A DNA stretch of 31,333 nucleotides from a virus. Below the pieces are notes generated by a model. That model saw nothing but the letters and a program-made list of their open reading frames with translations, ran no database searches and had not been told where the DNA came from. A program made the translations under genes and the position numbers. Shown here piece after piece: positions 17,363-25,127 of the stretch (position 1 is its first letter; every line of letters starts with the position of its first letter). The stretch spans positions 1 to 31,333 of the IMG/VR virus record IMGVR_UViG_3300017598_000267. One strand, given 5' to 3'.

Positions 17363-17389
17363 CTAAAGTTGTAAATATACGAAAAAATT

Positions 17390-17644
17390 ATGGAAGTTTT
17401 AGGTTTTGAGGATTATTATTATGAAGTTTGGGCTTTAGTCCCCCACTACATTGTTGATCAGGACATGTATGATAGTAATCGTGCACTTATTAAAGAGATT
17501 ACTTATGGTCTATGGGAAATATATAATATAACAGTAGAAGTCGATGCTTATGAATTTGTAACATCAGACATGTCTGTGGAGAGAGCAGCAAAATTATTAA
17601 CAAAAATATTTGAATCAATACAAAAAATAGGAATAGAATTATGA
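17390..17644 (+). CDS. Small unknown protein, first gene of rightward operon
   Basis: 84 residues, acidic, rich in Tyr and Glu (GFEDYYYEVWALVPHYIVDQD; VERAAKLLTKIFESI), soluble and probably alpha/beta. Its stop overlaps the recA start by 4 bases (ATGA). Its position suggests co-regulation with recombination genes. No family recognised. Confidence 0.55.
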   Translation: MEVLGFEDYYYEVWALVPHYIVDQDMYDSNRALIKEITYGLWEIYNITVEVDAYEFVTSDMSVERAAKLLTKIFESIQKIGIEL

Positions 17645-18609
17645 GCAAAAGTAAATTAGAAGAAGCATTAAAAATGTTAAACGCAGCAAATCCTGGTAGC
17701 ATTATGCAACTAAGAGAGGATGATCTACCAACCTACACAAGGATCCCAACAGGTTCTTATGGTTTAGATAATATAACAGGTGGCGGTTTCCCTTTAGGAA
17801 GGATTATTGAATTATATGGGAATGAGTCATGTGGTAAGACCACAGTGTGCTTACAAGCTATTAGAGAAGCACAACAGATGGGTATAAAGTGTTGCTTTAT
17901 AGATATGGAACAAGCCTATGATGCAACCTACGCAGCTAATTTAGGGGTAGTTAATGAAGACTTATATTTAGCACAACCTTCTAGTGGGGAGGAAGCCCTT
18001 GATATGATTAGGACTATGGTTGAGACAGGTGAAATAGGTTTGGTTATACTTGATTCTGTTGCGACATTAGTACCACAGACTGAGATTGAAGGAGAAGTTG
18101 GTGATAATCAAATGGGACTTCAGGCTAGAATGATGTCAAAAGGTTTAAGAATGATTACACCTGCTTTAAATAAAAACAATACTTGTGTTATTTTTACAAA
18201 TCAGGTTAGAGAGAAGATTGGAGTTATGTTTGGTAGCCCTGAGACAACTCCTGGAGGTAACTCACTAAAGTTTTATGCTTCTATCAGAATTAAATTTACT
18301 AATAGAGATTCTAAAACTCAAGTAGACAGTGATGGTCAAAAGAAATCTAAACAAGTAGGAGCAAAATGTATTAAAAATAAAACTTTCCCTCCTTTCAGAG
18401 AGTGTTCTTATTACATTGAATTTGGAAAGGGTATTGATAACTTAACAGAATTGATTGAAATTGCAGTTGAGAAGCAAATCATTGACAAAAAGGGGTCATG
18501 GTTTAACTATGAAGAAACGAAGTTAGGGCAAGGGTTAGAAAATGTTAAACTACTTCTAGCCGACAATCCTGAGTTAGTAGAAGAAATTAAAGCTGAGATA
18601 AATGGTTGA
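17641..18609 (+). CDS. recA: RecA-type recombinase
   Basis: 322 residues, close to bacterial RecA in sequence. The N-terminal helix (KSKLEEALKMLNAANPGSIMQL) is kept. Walker A is GNESCGKTT (60-68), catalytic Glu is E90 in FIDMEQAYD, and Walker B is LVILDS (134-139). The loop region is EGEVGDNQMGLQARMMSKGLR, and FTNQVREKIGVMFGSPETTPGGNSLKFYAS matches the family closely. RecA/UvsX proteins form filaments on single-stranded DNA and drive strand exchange, which phages use to start recombination-dependent replication and repair. The protein stops near KDNPE/ADNPELVEEI, so the acidic C-terminal tail of cellular RecA is missing. That tail restrains DNA binding in E. coli RecA, so this form may be more active. 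SSB is encoded nearby. Confidence 0.95.
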   Translation: MSKSKLEEALKMLNAANPGSIMQLREDDLPTYTRIPTGSYGLDNITGGGFPLGRIIELYGNESCGKTTVCLQAIREAQQMGIKCCFIDMEQAYDATYAANLGVVNEDLYLAQPSSGEEALDMIRTMVETGEIGLVILDSVATLVPQTEIEGEVGDNQMGLQARMMSKGLRMITPALNKNNTCVIFTNQVREKIGVMFGSPETTPGGNSLKFYASIRIKFTNRDSKTQVDSDGQKKSKQVGAKCIKNKTFPPFRECSYYIEFGKGIDNLTELIEIAVEKQIIDKKGSWFNYEETKLGQGLENVKLLLADNPELVEEIKAEING

Positions 18610-19045
18610 TTGGATGTTCGCCCGACACTACATTAATGATGTAGAGCAGTTAAAAGCATTCTCTCCTGATGTTATGGGCTTTGTTTATGAGGTTACTTTA
18701 TCAAATGGGATGAAGTATATAGGAAAGAAGAATTTGTTCTCTGTAAGGAAGAAGAAGTTTGGTAAAAAGAAATTAGCAGAAATAACTGACAAAAGACTAA
18801 AAAAGTATGAAATGATCATAAAGGAGTCTGATTGGAAAAGTTATTATGGTAGTTCAAAACGACTAAAAGAAGAAGTAGCAGGAGGATTACAAGTAATCAA
18901 CAGAGAAATTCTTGCTCTTGCTACTAGTAAGATGAATCTAACCTACCTAGAAACTAAACATATGTTTGTTAGAGAGGTATTAGAAAGAAGTGACGAGTAT
19001 TATAACGATAATATTTTAGGTAAATTTTATAAAAAGACAATATGA
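18602..19045 (+). CDS. GIY-YIG-like nuclease
   Basis: 147 residues overlapping recA by 8 bases. GFVYEV (26-31) and KYIGKK (38-43) correspond to the two strands of a GIY-YIG core. SDWKSYYGSS (76-85) follows, and E117 in YLETKHMF is a candidate metal-binding Glu. This form, with a YYGSS segment and a late conserved Glu, occurs in many phages as a stand-alone endonuclease. It may cut recombination intermediates, host DNA or packaging substrates. The location between recombinase and SSB favours DNA processing over homing. Exact activity is unknown. Confidence 0.65.
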   Translation: MVDWMFARHYINDVEQLKAFSPDVMGFVYEVTLSNGMKYIGKKNLFSVRKKKFGKKKLAEITDKRLKKYEMIIKESDWKSYYGSSKRLKEEVAGGLQVINREILALATSKMNLTYLETKHMFVREVLERSDEYYNDNILGKFYKKTI

Positions 19046-19623
19046 AAGAAAATGAGGAAGAAGAAGCAGTAGTTGAAGTACCAATGTCAGAGTATATACA
19101 TTTCACAAGACCTGAATATCTTTACTACAGAGATTTTAATGAAGAGGGTCTAGCTAATTTTTTAGGGCACTTAAATGCTACTAGGGAAACACCAAAAAGA
19201 ACAGTTTATTTAGATTCAGGTGGGGGAGCCGTTAGTTGTATTCATCCTGTTATAGATGCTATAGAAGAAGGACAATGTGATCTAATTGCATGCAATAAAA
19301 TTTATTCAGCAGCATTTATGGTATTTTTTGCAACAAATGTTGAAAAAAGGATATTACCTGGAACTATAGGAATGTTTCATTACCCTTTTATCCCTTCTGC
19401 AACTTTAAAACCTGATTATACTATAAATATAGGTGAAAATAAGTTAGATAAACTAGAACATAAGCTAGTTGTACCCTTTAATAAATACTTTAAGGAGTTG
19501 TTAGGTATAACAAAAGAGAAGCATAAAGAACTATTAAAAGGTGGTGAACTTATCTATGAATACAAGGATTTAGTTAAACTTTTGAAGAAAAGTAAAGAAT
19601 TACTTGCGAAATACAAAAAATAG
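19042..19623 (+). CDS. ClpP/SppA-like serine protease
   Basis: 193 residues. The ClpP-like order is visible: VYLDSGGGAVSCIHPVIDAI (55-74) is the oxyanion-hole Gly-rich segment, KIYSAAFMVFFAT (86-98) supplies the probable nucleophile S89, and ILPGTIGMFHYP (104-115) contains H113. The third catalytic residue cannot be set by eye. The helical tail is Lys-rich. In phages such proteins usually mature the head, but this gene sits in the recombination operon on the opposite strand from the capsid genes. It may therefore be a prohead protease expressed early, or it may cleave or replace a host protein. It overlaps the nuclease gene by 4 bases. Confidence 0.75.
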   Translation: MKENEEEEAVVEVPMSEYIHFTRPEYLYYRDFNEEGLANFLGHLNATRETPKRTVYLDSGGGAVSCIHPVIDAIEEGQCDLIACNKIYSAAFMVFFATNVEKRILPGTIGMFHYPFIPSATLKPDYTINIGENKLDKLEHKLVVPFNKYFKELLGITKEKHKELLKGGELIYEYKDLVKLLKKSKELLAKYKK

Positions 19624-19660
19624 TAGTAATATTGCAACAGTTAATTAAACAAAAAGAAAA

Positions 19661-20377
19661 ATGAATTACAAAAATTTAAGATTTAAATGGGGAAACGGCA
19701 AATTCGTAGAGAGTGCCAAACAACCAAGCGAAGGTTTTCAAAAAATCGAATACACAGACCCCGACAGTAAAACAGATAAAGTAACTTACCACAAGTTCCA
19801 CGATGAGGTTTCAGGTATTATTAGTTCCGTAGGAATGAATGAAACACATTTTGGTACATTCCTTAGAGTGAATGTTAAGACAGGTACTGATGAAATAACT
19901 AGTATTCAAGTTCCTTATGAGAACCAATATGGTTTTTCAAGAGAAACTAAAGCTTTAATTTCTTCTTTAAGAGATTATAAGTTAGGAGAAGATGTTACAA
20001 TCAAACCTGTAGTTAAAACCTTCACTAGAAGAAATGGTAATGAAGGAAAAGATGTTAATTTTTACATCAATTACAAGAACATCATGAATGATGAAGGTAA
20101 GCCTGCAACAACAGGGTATATCAAATTTGATGAATTACCTGAATTAGAAAAAGAAGAAAAAAGAGGTAAGACAACCTACAATAGTGATAAGCAGATGGAC
20201 TTCTACTATGAAGTGTTGCAGAAAGTAGTTGCAGACTTTGAGAAGTATTGGGAAGATAAAAAAGCCAACTCTGCTTCAAATACAGAGGGAGATGCTTCAG
20301 CTTCAGCACCTGAAGAAGAAAAAGCAGGTGCTTTAGAACCAAATGCAGAATTTAATGAGGACGATTTACCTTTTTAA
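19661..20377 (+). CDS. ssb: Single-stranded DNA-binding protein
   Basis: 238 residues. Residues about 45-150 are beta-rich and compatible with an OB fold (VSGIISSVGMNETHFGTFLRVNV; DVTIKPVVKTFTRRNGNEGKDVNFYINY). A low-complexity acidic linker (ASNTEGDASASAPEEE) ends in FNEDDLPF, the acidic tip with terminal Phe used by SSB proteins to recruit replication and repair partners. The N-terminal half differs from bacterial SSB, as in many phage SSBs. It is separated from the protease gene by 37 bases. Binding of single-stranded DNA beside RecA is the expected role. Confidence 0.8.
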   Translation: MNYKNLRFKWGNGKFVESAKQPSEGFQKIEYTDPDSKTDKVTYHKFHDEVSGIISSVGMNETHFGTFLRVNVKTGTDEITSIQVPYENQYGFSRETKALISSLRDYKLGEDVTIKPVVKTFTRRNGNEGKDVNFYINYKNIMNDEGKPATTGYIKFDELPELEKEEKRGKTTYNSDKQMDFYYEVLQKVVADFEKYWEDKKANSASNTEGDASASAPEEEKAGALEPNAEFNEDDLPF

Positions 20378-20396
20378 TAAATAAATAGATAAAGAC

Positions 20397-20636
20397 ATGA
20401 TAGACATAAGAGCATTCATATACGGAGAGAGACTTAAAGACATTAAGAAAAATGTTGGGTCAAAATGTAGACACTTAGCAAACCGAAGAAGTGTTAATGG
20501 AGATAGATCGATTGATGTAGGTATAGTAACCCCTAGTGGTTATAAAAGATTTGAATTTACAATGCCAATATTAATTAATGATATTACAGACGCAGACTAT
20601 AAACGGTTAGAGGAGTTGATTGTATCAAAAATGTAA
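20397..20636 (+). CDS. Small unknown basic protein
   Basis: 79 residues, basic N-terminal half (YGERLKDIKKNVGSKCRHLANRR) and a short beta-rich C-terminal part (VGIVTPSGYKRFEFTMPI). It lies 19 bases after ssb and 2 bases before the next gene. It may bind nucleic acid by charge. No family recognised. Confidence 0.5.
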   Translation: MIDIRAFIYGERLKDIKKNVGSKCRHLANRRSVNGDRSIDVGIVTPSGYKRFEFTMPILINDITDADYKRLEELIVSKM

Positions 20637-20638
20637 TT

Positions 20639-20836
20639 ATGTCAGTTATTGAAGCAAAAGCTATATATATAATGTTGCGAGATAGTGGGGAACTAGAATT
20701 AATGTTCCCCCAAGCAACAGGAGATTGGTTTGAGGATAAAGTGAAGTTTATAGAAGCTTATAATAAGAACTTAGAGATGTTGTATGCAGATTTAGATATA
20801 TCATCAGAAGAGGATTACTACGAAGACGACTTATGA
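20639..20836 (+). CDS. Small unknown acidic protein
   Basis: 65 residues, acidic with a DISSEEDYYEDDL tail and a helical N-terminal part. It overlaps the phosphoesterase gene by 4 bases, so the two are probably co-translated. The acidic tail resembles a partner-docking peptide, but this is only appearance. Confidence 0.5.
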   Translation: MSVIEAKAIYIMLRDSGELELMFPQATGDWFEDKVKFIEAYNKNLEMLYADLDISSEEDYYEDDL

Positions 20837-22377
20837 AAAAAGAAGACTATTTACAAGAAGTGCTAGATTTATATAAAGAGTTGAAAAATGCAACAAAGGT
20901 TGCAGTTGCTCTTTGTCAGAAATATGATTTCACTTACTCTGAAAGTTTAGGACGAAAAATAAGACATTGGGTTTACAATTCAAAAGAAGAGGTTAAACTT
21001 GATGAGAGTGATATGTACAAAGTGGCTAGTGAGCGTACTGTAAACAAATCTAAATATAGATTTATTACTTCTGCCCAAAATGCTACACCTGTACACGCTG
21101 AACTACTAGCAAGCATGAAGGAATATGCAGAAGTGCTAGATGCAGAGATCAACATTATACCTATTCGCTATAAAAACCCTACTAGTAACTTTAAAGAAGC
21201 CGAACATGATTATTGGGATGAAGCAGTAAATGAGTATTTAGTAGCAAGTAGAAATTACATACACAAAAACCTACTACTTTTAGCTGATATTAAGATGCAA
21301 CCCACAGCCGTAATGCCTTTAACAGGTTTAGAGGGTTTAAGTGGTATGGAAAGTTGTATACTTGCCCACCCAAGACAACATTTTAAAGTATGCCCCACAT
21401 TAGATGGGCAACCTGCCAAATTTTTAGCGACAACAGGGTGTATTACACAACAAAACTACACAGATTCCAAAGCAGGTAAGAAAGGAGAGTTCCATCACAC
21501 CTACGGTTTTATTATTGTAGAGGAAATGGACGATGATACCTTTGCTATAAGACAAGTTTCTGCAACAAGTGATGGTAAGTTCTGTGATCTAGATTATAAG
21601 GTCTCTCCTGAAGGAGTAGAAAAGTGTACAGACATAGTTGATGTAGTTACTTTAGGTGATATACATCTTGGAGATGAATGTCCTGAGTCTATGATGTGGT
21701 CTGATTTGATGTTACAGCGTTTTAACCCTAATCATGTTATATTTCATGACATTATGGATGGTAGTTCTGTATCACACCATGAGAGAAAGAACCCTTTTAT
21801 AGCTTTAGAGCGTGAGAAAGATGGTAGTAACAACCTGCAACATGAGTTGGATAAGGTTGTAGACTTTGTAGGTGGGTATTTGAAATGGAACCCTATAATA
21901 GTGAAGTCAAACCATGATATTTTTGTGGACAGATGGTTAACAGACATTGATTGGAGAAAGGAAAACAATAAATATGCCTATTTGAAGTATGGTAAGTTGA
22001 AGTCAGATGGAGAATTACCAAATGGCATACTTCCATATGAATTAGAACAAGCCTACGGAGATAAAGTAGTGTGCTTAACTGAAAATGACTCATTTAAAAT
22101 CAATGGGACAGAGTTTGGTATACACGGACACATTGGAGCAAGTGGTAGTAGAGGAAGTGCTACCCAATACAAGAAAATTAACACTAAATTAGTGACTGCT
22201 CATACCCACAGCCCATTAAAACTTGATAATTTAATAACTGTAGGCACAAACACCTTACTAAGGATAGGTTATAACAAAGGATTGAGTGCATGGTATAATG
22301 CTAATGCAATTACACACTATAATGGTAAGTCTCAATTGATATTAATTAATGGAGCAAAAGGATATACAACATTATGA
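20833..22377 (+). CDS. T5 A1-like calcineurin-type metallophosphoesterase
   Basis: 514 residues. The N-terminal part (1-50) has a helix-turn-helix-like segment (ATKVAVALCQKYDFTYSESLGRKIRHWV). The C-terminal metallophosphoesterase carries GDIHLG (275-280), HDIMDGSSVSHH (305-316), KSNHD (358-362), HGHIGASGSRGS (431-442) and AHTHSP (456-461), the metal-binding order of this superfamily. The arrangement, including the DGSSVSHH and GASGSRGS elements, fits the A1 family of phage T5, which is needed for early host DNA breakdown and for completing DNA entry in T5. Here it is likely a DNA nuclease acting early, alongside recA and ssb. Substrate in this phage is inferred. Confidence 0.8.
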   Translation: MKKEDYLQEVLDLYKELKNATKVAVALCQKYDFTYSESLGRKIRHWVYNSKEEVKLDESDMYKVASERTVNKSKYRFITSAQNATPVHAELLASMKEYAEVLDAEINIIPIRYKNPTSNFKEAEHDYWDEAVNEYLVASRNYIHKNLLLLADIKMQPTAVMPLTGLEGLSGMESCILAHPRQHFKVCPTLDGQPAKFLATTGCITQQNYTDSKAGKKGEFHHTYGFIIVEEMDDDTFAIRQVSATSDGKFCDLDYKVSPEGVEKCTDIVDVVTLGDIHLGDECPESMMWSDLMLQRFNPNHVIFHDIMDGSSVSHHERKNPFIALEREKDGSNNLQHELDKVVDFVGGYLKWNPIIVKSNHDIFVDRWLTDIDWRKENNKYAYLKYGKLKSDGELPNGILPYELEQAYGDKVVCLTENDSFKINGTEFGIHGHIGASGSRGSATQYKKINTKLVTAHTHSPLKLDNLITVGTNTLLRIGYNKGLSAWYNANAITHYNGKSQLILINGAKGYTTL

Positions 22378-22664
22378 CACCTGGAAGACAAGTAATATGT
22401 ATTGATGCCTCTAAGGATGCAAACACTGACTACAGTATGTTTACGCAGTGGGTAACCGAGGGGGCTAAGTACACAGTAAGAAGAGCAGAAGCAGATGGTA
22501 GGTTACTATTTGAGGAGATAAAAAATAAGTCAATTCATTTCCCTAGCTTAATGGGAAATACAGAGCCTGGATTCCACAAGAGGAGATTTGCAGACTATGA
22601 AGAGTATATATTAGGAAATGTTAACGTAGAAGAAAAAGAAAAAGATGAAGTACACACCATGTAA
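22374..22664 (+). CDS. Small conserved-type phage protein
   Basis: 96 residues. The pattern VICIDAS...WVTEGAKYTVRRAEADGRLLFEEIKN...EPGFHKRRF is common in small phage proteins: a short SH3-like beta barrel (a prescribed length, Gly at turns) ending in GFH..RF. I recognise the style but no function. It overlaps both neighbours, by 4 bases upstream and 20 downstream. Confidence 0.55.
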   Translation: MTPGRQVICIDASKDANTDYSMFTQWVTEGAKYTVRRAEADGRLLFEEIKNKSIHFPSLMGNTEPGFHKRRFADYEEYILGNVNVEEKEKDEVHTM

Positions 22665-23016
22665 CAATAGAATTATAATCAAAGTCCTTAAAGCATCATT
22701 TGAACAAACAGCAGGTGGTTTATTAATAGATGGGGATGATTTAAAGACTGAAAGTAAAAATAATTTAATAAGAGCAACTATTGTAAGAGTAGGACATGCT
22801 TGTACTTTCTTTACTCCTGAGCAAGAAGGTTTAGTAGTACTGATTCATGAAGTAGCAGGAGTACCTATGCACGGAGTAGACTCTGATTACAAAATACTTA
22901 GAGAAGATGATATTTGGGCATTTTCAGAGGAACAACCTAGTGAGATTATTACACTAGCAGATGCTATGAAAGAGAGTCCATTTGCAAAAGAAGTAAATCA
23001 TCAGGAAAGTAAGTAA
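22645..23016 (+). CDS. GroES-like co-chaperonin
   Basis: 123 residues. The Cpn10 beta barrel is recognisable: NNRIIIKVLKASFEQTAGGLLI at the start, a loop region (about 25-40) in place of the mobile loop, RATIVRVGHAC, then VLIHEVAGVPM and YKILREDDIWA. The last 25 residues are an added tail. Phage relatives (T4 Gp31, RB49 CocO) replace host GroES so that GroEL can fold large capsid proteins. With a 565-residue capsid protein here, the same role is plausible. It overlaps the preceding gene by 20 bases. Confidence 0.75.
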   Translation: MKYTPCNNRIIIKVLKASFEQTAGGLLIDGDDLKTESKNNLIRATIVRVGHACTFFTPEQEGLVVLIHEVAGVPMHGVDSDYKILREDDIWAFSEEQPSEIITLADAMKESPFAKEVNHQESK

Positions 23017-23243
23017 TGAAAACTACAGAAGACTTAGCAACTGAGTACCTGAAAGAGATACACCCTACTAAGAAATTTTTAAGGATCAGGACAGACGAGA
23101 AGTTTGGTTCATACTTTGAAATAGTATGTATGGAAGAATCCTTGTCTATAGAGGAAGCAGTGGAAGTAGGGTATCTAGATTTTATAACTTGGGTATATAA
23201 TAGATATATTGCCCCTGAAAAGATTTATATTAACTTAAACTAA
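23016..23243 (+). CDS. Small unknown protein
   Basis: 75 residues, soluble, acidic (EDLATEYLKEIHP; EESLSIEEAVEVGYLDFITWVYNRYI). Its start overlaps the last base of the co-chaperonin stop (TAATG), so it is probably translated with it. No family recognised. Confidence 0.5.
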   Translation: MKTTEDLATEYLKEIHPTKKFLRIRTDEKFGSYFEIVCMEESLSIEEAVEVGYLDFITWVYNRYIAPEKIYINLN

Positions 23244-23248
23244 CAACA

Positions 23249-23467
23249 ATGGGTAATAAAGAGAAACAGAATTTAAAGAGGAATAAAGACTTTTTCAAAT
23301 CAAAAGGGAGAATAGATGTTTGGTTAGAAGAAGAAGATATTGATTTTATTATTAAGGAATGGGAGGAAATGAAGGAACATCTTTCAGATTTTCAAGCAGA
23401 ACGTTGGGGGAATATTGCATATCGATGTAATATAGCCCTGTTTGCAAACACCGAACAAACAGATTAA
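23249..23467 (+). CDS. Small unknown protein
   Basis: 72 residues, highly charged and helical (KEKQNLKRNKDFFKSKGRIDVWLEEEDIDFIIKEWEEMKEHL). Last gene before the structured RNA candidate. Its stop is 5 bases before the long closing stem. No function can be assigned. Confidence 0.5.
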   Translation: MGNKEKQNLKRNKDFFKSKGRIDVWLEEEDIDFIIKEWEEMKEHLSDFQAERWGNIAYRCNIALFANTEQTD

Positions 23468-23472
23468 CAATT

Positions 23473-23632
23473 TAACTACCTACTGAAGATAAACAGAGAA
23501 GTCTAAGACGGACATAAGCGAAAGATGCTTCTCAATCATGCTAAGATGATGTTGTTTATTGTAAGCTAGTAACACTAAGCCACCAAAGTTTAGTTATAGT
23601 ATTAGTCCACTTAGAAATGGATAGGTAGTTAT
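23473..23632 (+). ncRNA. Candidate structured non-coding RNA
   Basis: A 180-base gap in packed genes holds nested complementarity. The closing stem TAACTACCTA (23473-23482) pairs perfectly with TAGGTAGTTA (23623-23632). Inside, ATAAACA (23489-23495) pairs with TGTTTAT (23553-23559) and encloses two arms: GAGAAG/CTTCTC (23496-23501/23528-23533) and ATCAT/ATGAT (23535-23539/23546-23550). A third domain is CTAGTA/TATTAG (23566-23571/23601-23606, one G-U) capped by ACTAA/TTAGT (23574-23578/23591-23595). A fourth arm is TCCA/TGGA (23607-23610/23619-23622). No open frame fills the gap. I do not match it to a known RNA family: hammerhead core bases and tRNA features are absent. It may act in trans or be a cis element for the gene at 23648. 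Confidence 0.55.
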
Positions 23633-23647
23633 TTTAAAACAAAGATT

Positions 23648-23857
23648 ATGAAAACGAGTTTAGAGATAGAAATAACAAACGTAGAAGTAGAGGGTAGGTG
23701 GTATACTGTAAATTATACAGCATCCTACAAAGGAAAAGAATACAAAGAAGAAATCAACGATGATCATTGTTGGGAACCTGCCGAATGGTTAGAAGACCTA
23801 ACAAAAGGAGGAGCAGAGACAATGGCATTTTGTGATTTTACAGAAAAACACTTTTAA
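23648..23857 (+). CDS. Small unknown protein after the structured RNA
   Basis: 69 residues, acidic, beta-rich start (LEIEITNVEVEGRWYTVNYTASYKGKEY) and Trp-containing middle (DDHCWEPAEWLEDL). Starts 15 bases after the closing stem of the RNA candidate, so its translation could be affected by that fold. No family recognised. Confidence 0.5.
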   Translation: MKTSLEIEITNVEVEGRWYTVNYTASYKGKEYKEEINDDHCWEPAEWLEDLTKGGAETMAFCDFTEKHF

Positions 23858-23859
23858 TC

Positions 23860-24186
23860 ATGGAAAAATACTTCCTACAAAAGCAGTGGTTTCGAAATTT
23901 ATTTCCAAACAACACATACATACTAGTAGACAACAAATGGAAAGGCTATGACGATTATGTTATGGGCGAGAAAATAACAGATGTAGATGGTAGGTGGAAT
24001 ACTCAATTTTACTGTAAGTGTGGTAATGAACTTATACAAAGTGGATCATGTAGAGAAACTAGGGCAGGCAATAATCAGACGGTTTGGGTTTTTAAGTGTG
24101 AACACTGTTGGTTGGTGAGTTATGGCAGACCCGATTTAATACCTGGAGTACTATCTTGTGATAAACACGGAAAACCTTTTGCATGA
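23860..24186 (+). CDS. Small putative zinc-ribbon protein
   Basis: 108 residues. C52, C54 (YCKCGNEL) and C80, C83 (FKCEHCW) could bind one zinc ion, with C64 and C100 as extras. The rest is Trp- and Tyr-rich. A zinc-ribbon of this size may bind nucleic acid or a host protein. It overlaps the next gene by 4 bases. Function unknown. Confidence 0.5.
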   Translation: MEKYFLQKQWFRNLFPNNTYILVDNKWKGYDDYVMGEKITDVDGRWNTQFYCKCGNELIQSGSCRETRAGNNQTVWVFKCEHCWLVSYGRPDLIPGVLSCDKHGKPFA

Positions 24187-24422
24187 AACTAACTAGAAAA
24201 ACAGAGTGGTATGAATTAGATTCACCTATAGGGGAACCTGATACCAATTGGACAGAAGATAAGTATTGGATTGAAAGACTCGAAGAAGATGGTAGGGTAG
24301 TATGGTTTGGAAGTAATACTAATTGGGTAAAAGAACCTGAAGGTAATTGGAAGACTTTAATAGGAGGTGAGTTTGTAGGCTGTGAAGAACCTATATATGA
24401 AACATTAAGAAATAAATTATGA
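24183..24422 (+). CDS. Small Trp-rich unknown protein
   Basis: 79 residues with repeated Trp-containing turns (KTEWYEL, TNWTEDKYWIERL, VVWFGSNTNWVKEPEGNW), probably a compact beta domain. Joined to both neighbours by 4-base overlaps. No family recognised. Confidence 0.5.
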   Translation: MKLTRKTEWYELDSPIGEPDTNWTEDKYWIERLEEDGRVVWFGSNTNWVKEPEGNWKTLIGGEFVGCEEPIYETLRNKL

Positions 24423-24715
24423 GATTAACAATAGATACAACAGCAAAGACAATTACAATGGATGAGACAGTCTCACTAGGTGAGTTGTTTAAATTACTAG
24501 GAGAGTTCTTCCCTGAAGAAGCATGGAAAGAGTATAGTTTAGGTATGCCTACTAATAGCAATTGGTTCCCTGTTGATCATACACCTCCTTTTCAATCTCC
24601 ACCATTTAATCCTAATACACCTGATATCACTTTTTATAATACTGCCCCGTACTGTGATCTATCAAAAGTGTACCCATTTGGTAATATGACAGTAGTAAAA
24701 TCGCCACGACAATAA
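24419..24715 (+). CDS. Small unknown protein
   Basis: 98 residues. The N-terminal half is a short alpha/beta unit (MRLTIDTTAKTITMDETVSLGELFKLLGEFFPEE), while the C-terminal half is Pro/Asn-rich and probably extended (PPFQSPPFNPNTPD). The start overlaps the upstream stop by 4 bases and the stop overlaps the next start by one. The N-terminal pattern recurs in many small phage proteins, without a known role. Confidence 0.5.
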   Translation: MRLTIDTTAKTITMDETVSLGELFKLLGEFFPEEAWKEYSLGMPTNSNWFPVDHTPPFQSPPFNPNTPDITFYNTAPYCDLSKVYPFGNMTVVKSPRQ

Positions 24716-24972
24716 TGATTAAAATTTACGAACCTACCGAAACACCTGATAGAGAAGTAGTATCAGAATGGTTAATACTTTGTGAAATACCTAATGAGGA
24801 TTTCTTCGGATGGACTATATGCCACAAAGACAATAAGAACTATGGTCTATGGAAAGGTAGTGTGATCAATAAAAGTATGAGTGCCAAGTTCCCTTTATTT
24901 ACATTAACAGAAGAAGAGTGTAAAGAACTTAATCGTATGGGTTATACTGAGAGGGTAGGTTGTTTAGGTTAA
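24715..24972 (+). CDS. Small unknown protein
   Basis: 85 residues, soluble, with several Trp and Cys (EWLILCEIPNEDFFGWTICHKDNKNYGLW; EEECKELNRMGY). Coupled to the previous gene by a TAATG junction. No family recognised. Confidence 0.5.
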   Translation: MIKIYEPTETPDREVVSEWLILCEIPNEDFFGWTICHKDNKNYGLWKGSVINKSMSAKFPLFTLTEEECKELNRMGYTERVGCLG

Positions 24973-24983
24973 ATAGTAAGATT

Positions 24984-25124
24984 ATGAAAAGACTATTAAT
25001 AATTTTAGGGTTAATCATTTTACCTTTTCCTTTATCTAAGTTGCTATTTAAAAAGTATAGTCATTTATTTAAAAGAACGGGATATTATCCAAATGGCTCA
25101 ACTTATACAATTTATAAATTTTAA
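24984..25124 (+). CDS. 46-residue single-span membrane peptide
   Basis: ATG at 24984, stop ending 25124. Residues 3-22 are hydrophobic (RLLIILGLIILPFPLSKLLF), then a basic stretch (KKYSHLFKRTG) and a polar tail. This suggests one inner-membrane span with a positively charged flank after it. It sits 11 bases after the preceding stop in the same operon. Small membrane peptides of phages often affect host membranes or superinfection. That role is not shown here. Confidence 0.5.
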   Translation: MKRLLIILGLIILPFPLSKLLFKKYSHLFKRTGYYPNGSTYTIYKF

Positions 25125-25127
25125 ACC

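Noticed and set aside
23473-23632. Hammerhead ribozyme or tRNA
   Set aside because: No CTGATGA...GAAA core in the right geometry, no T-loop or CCA end.
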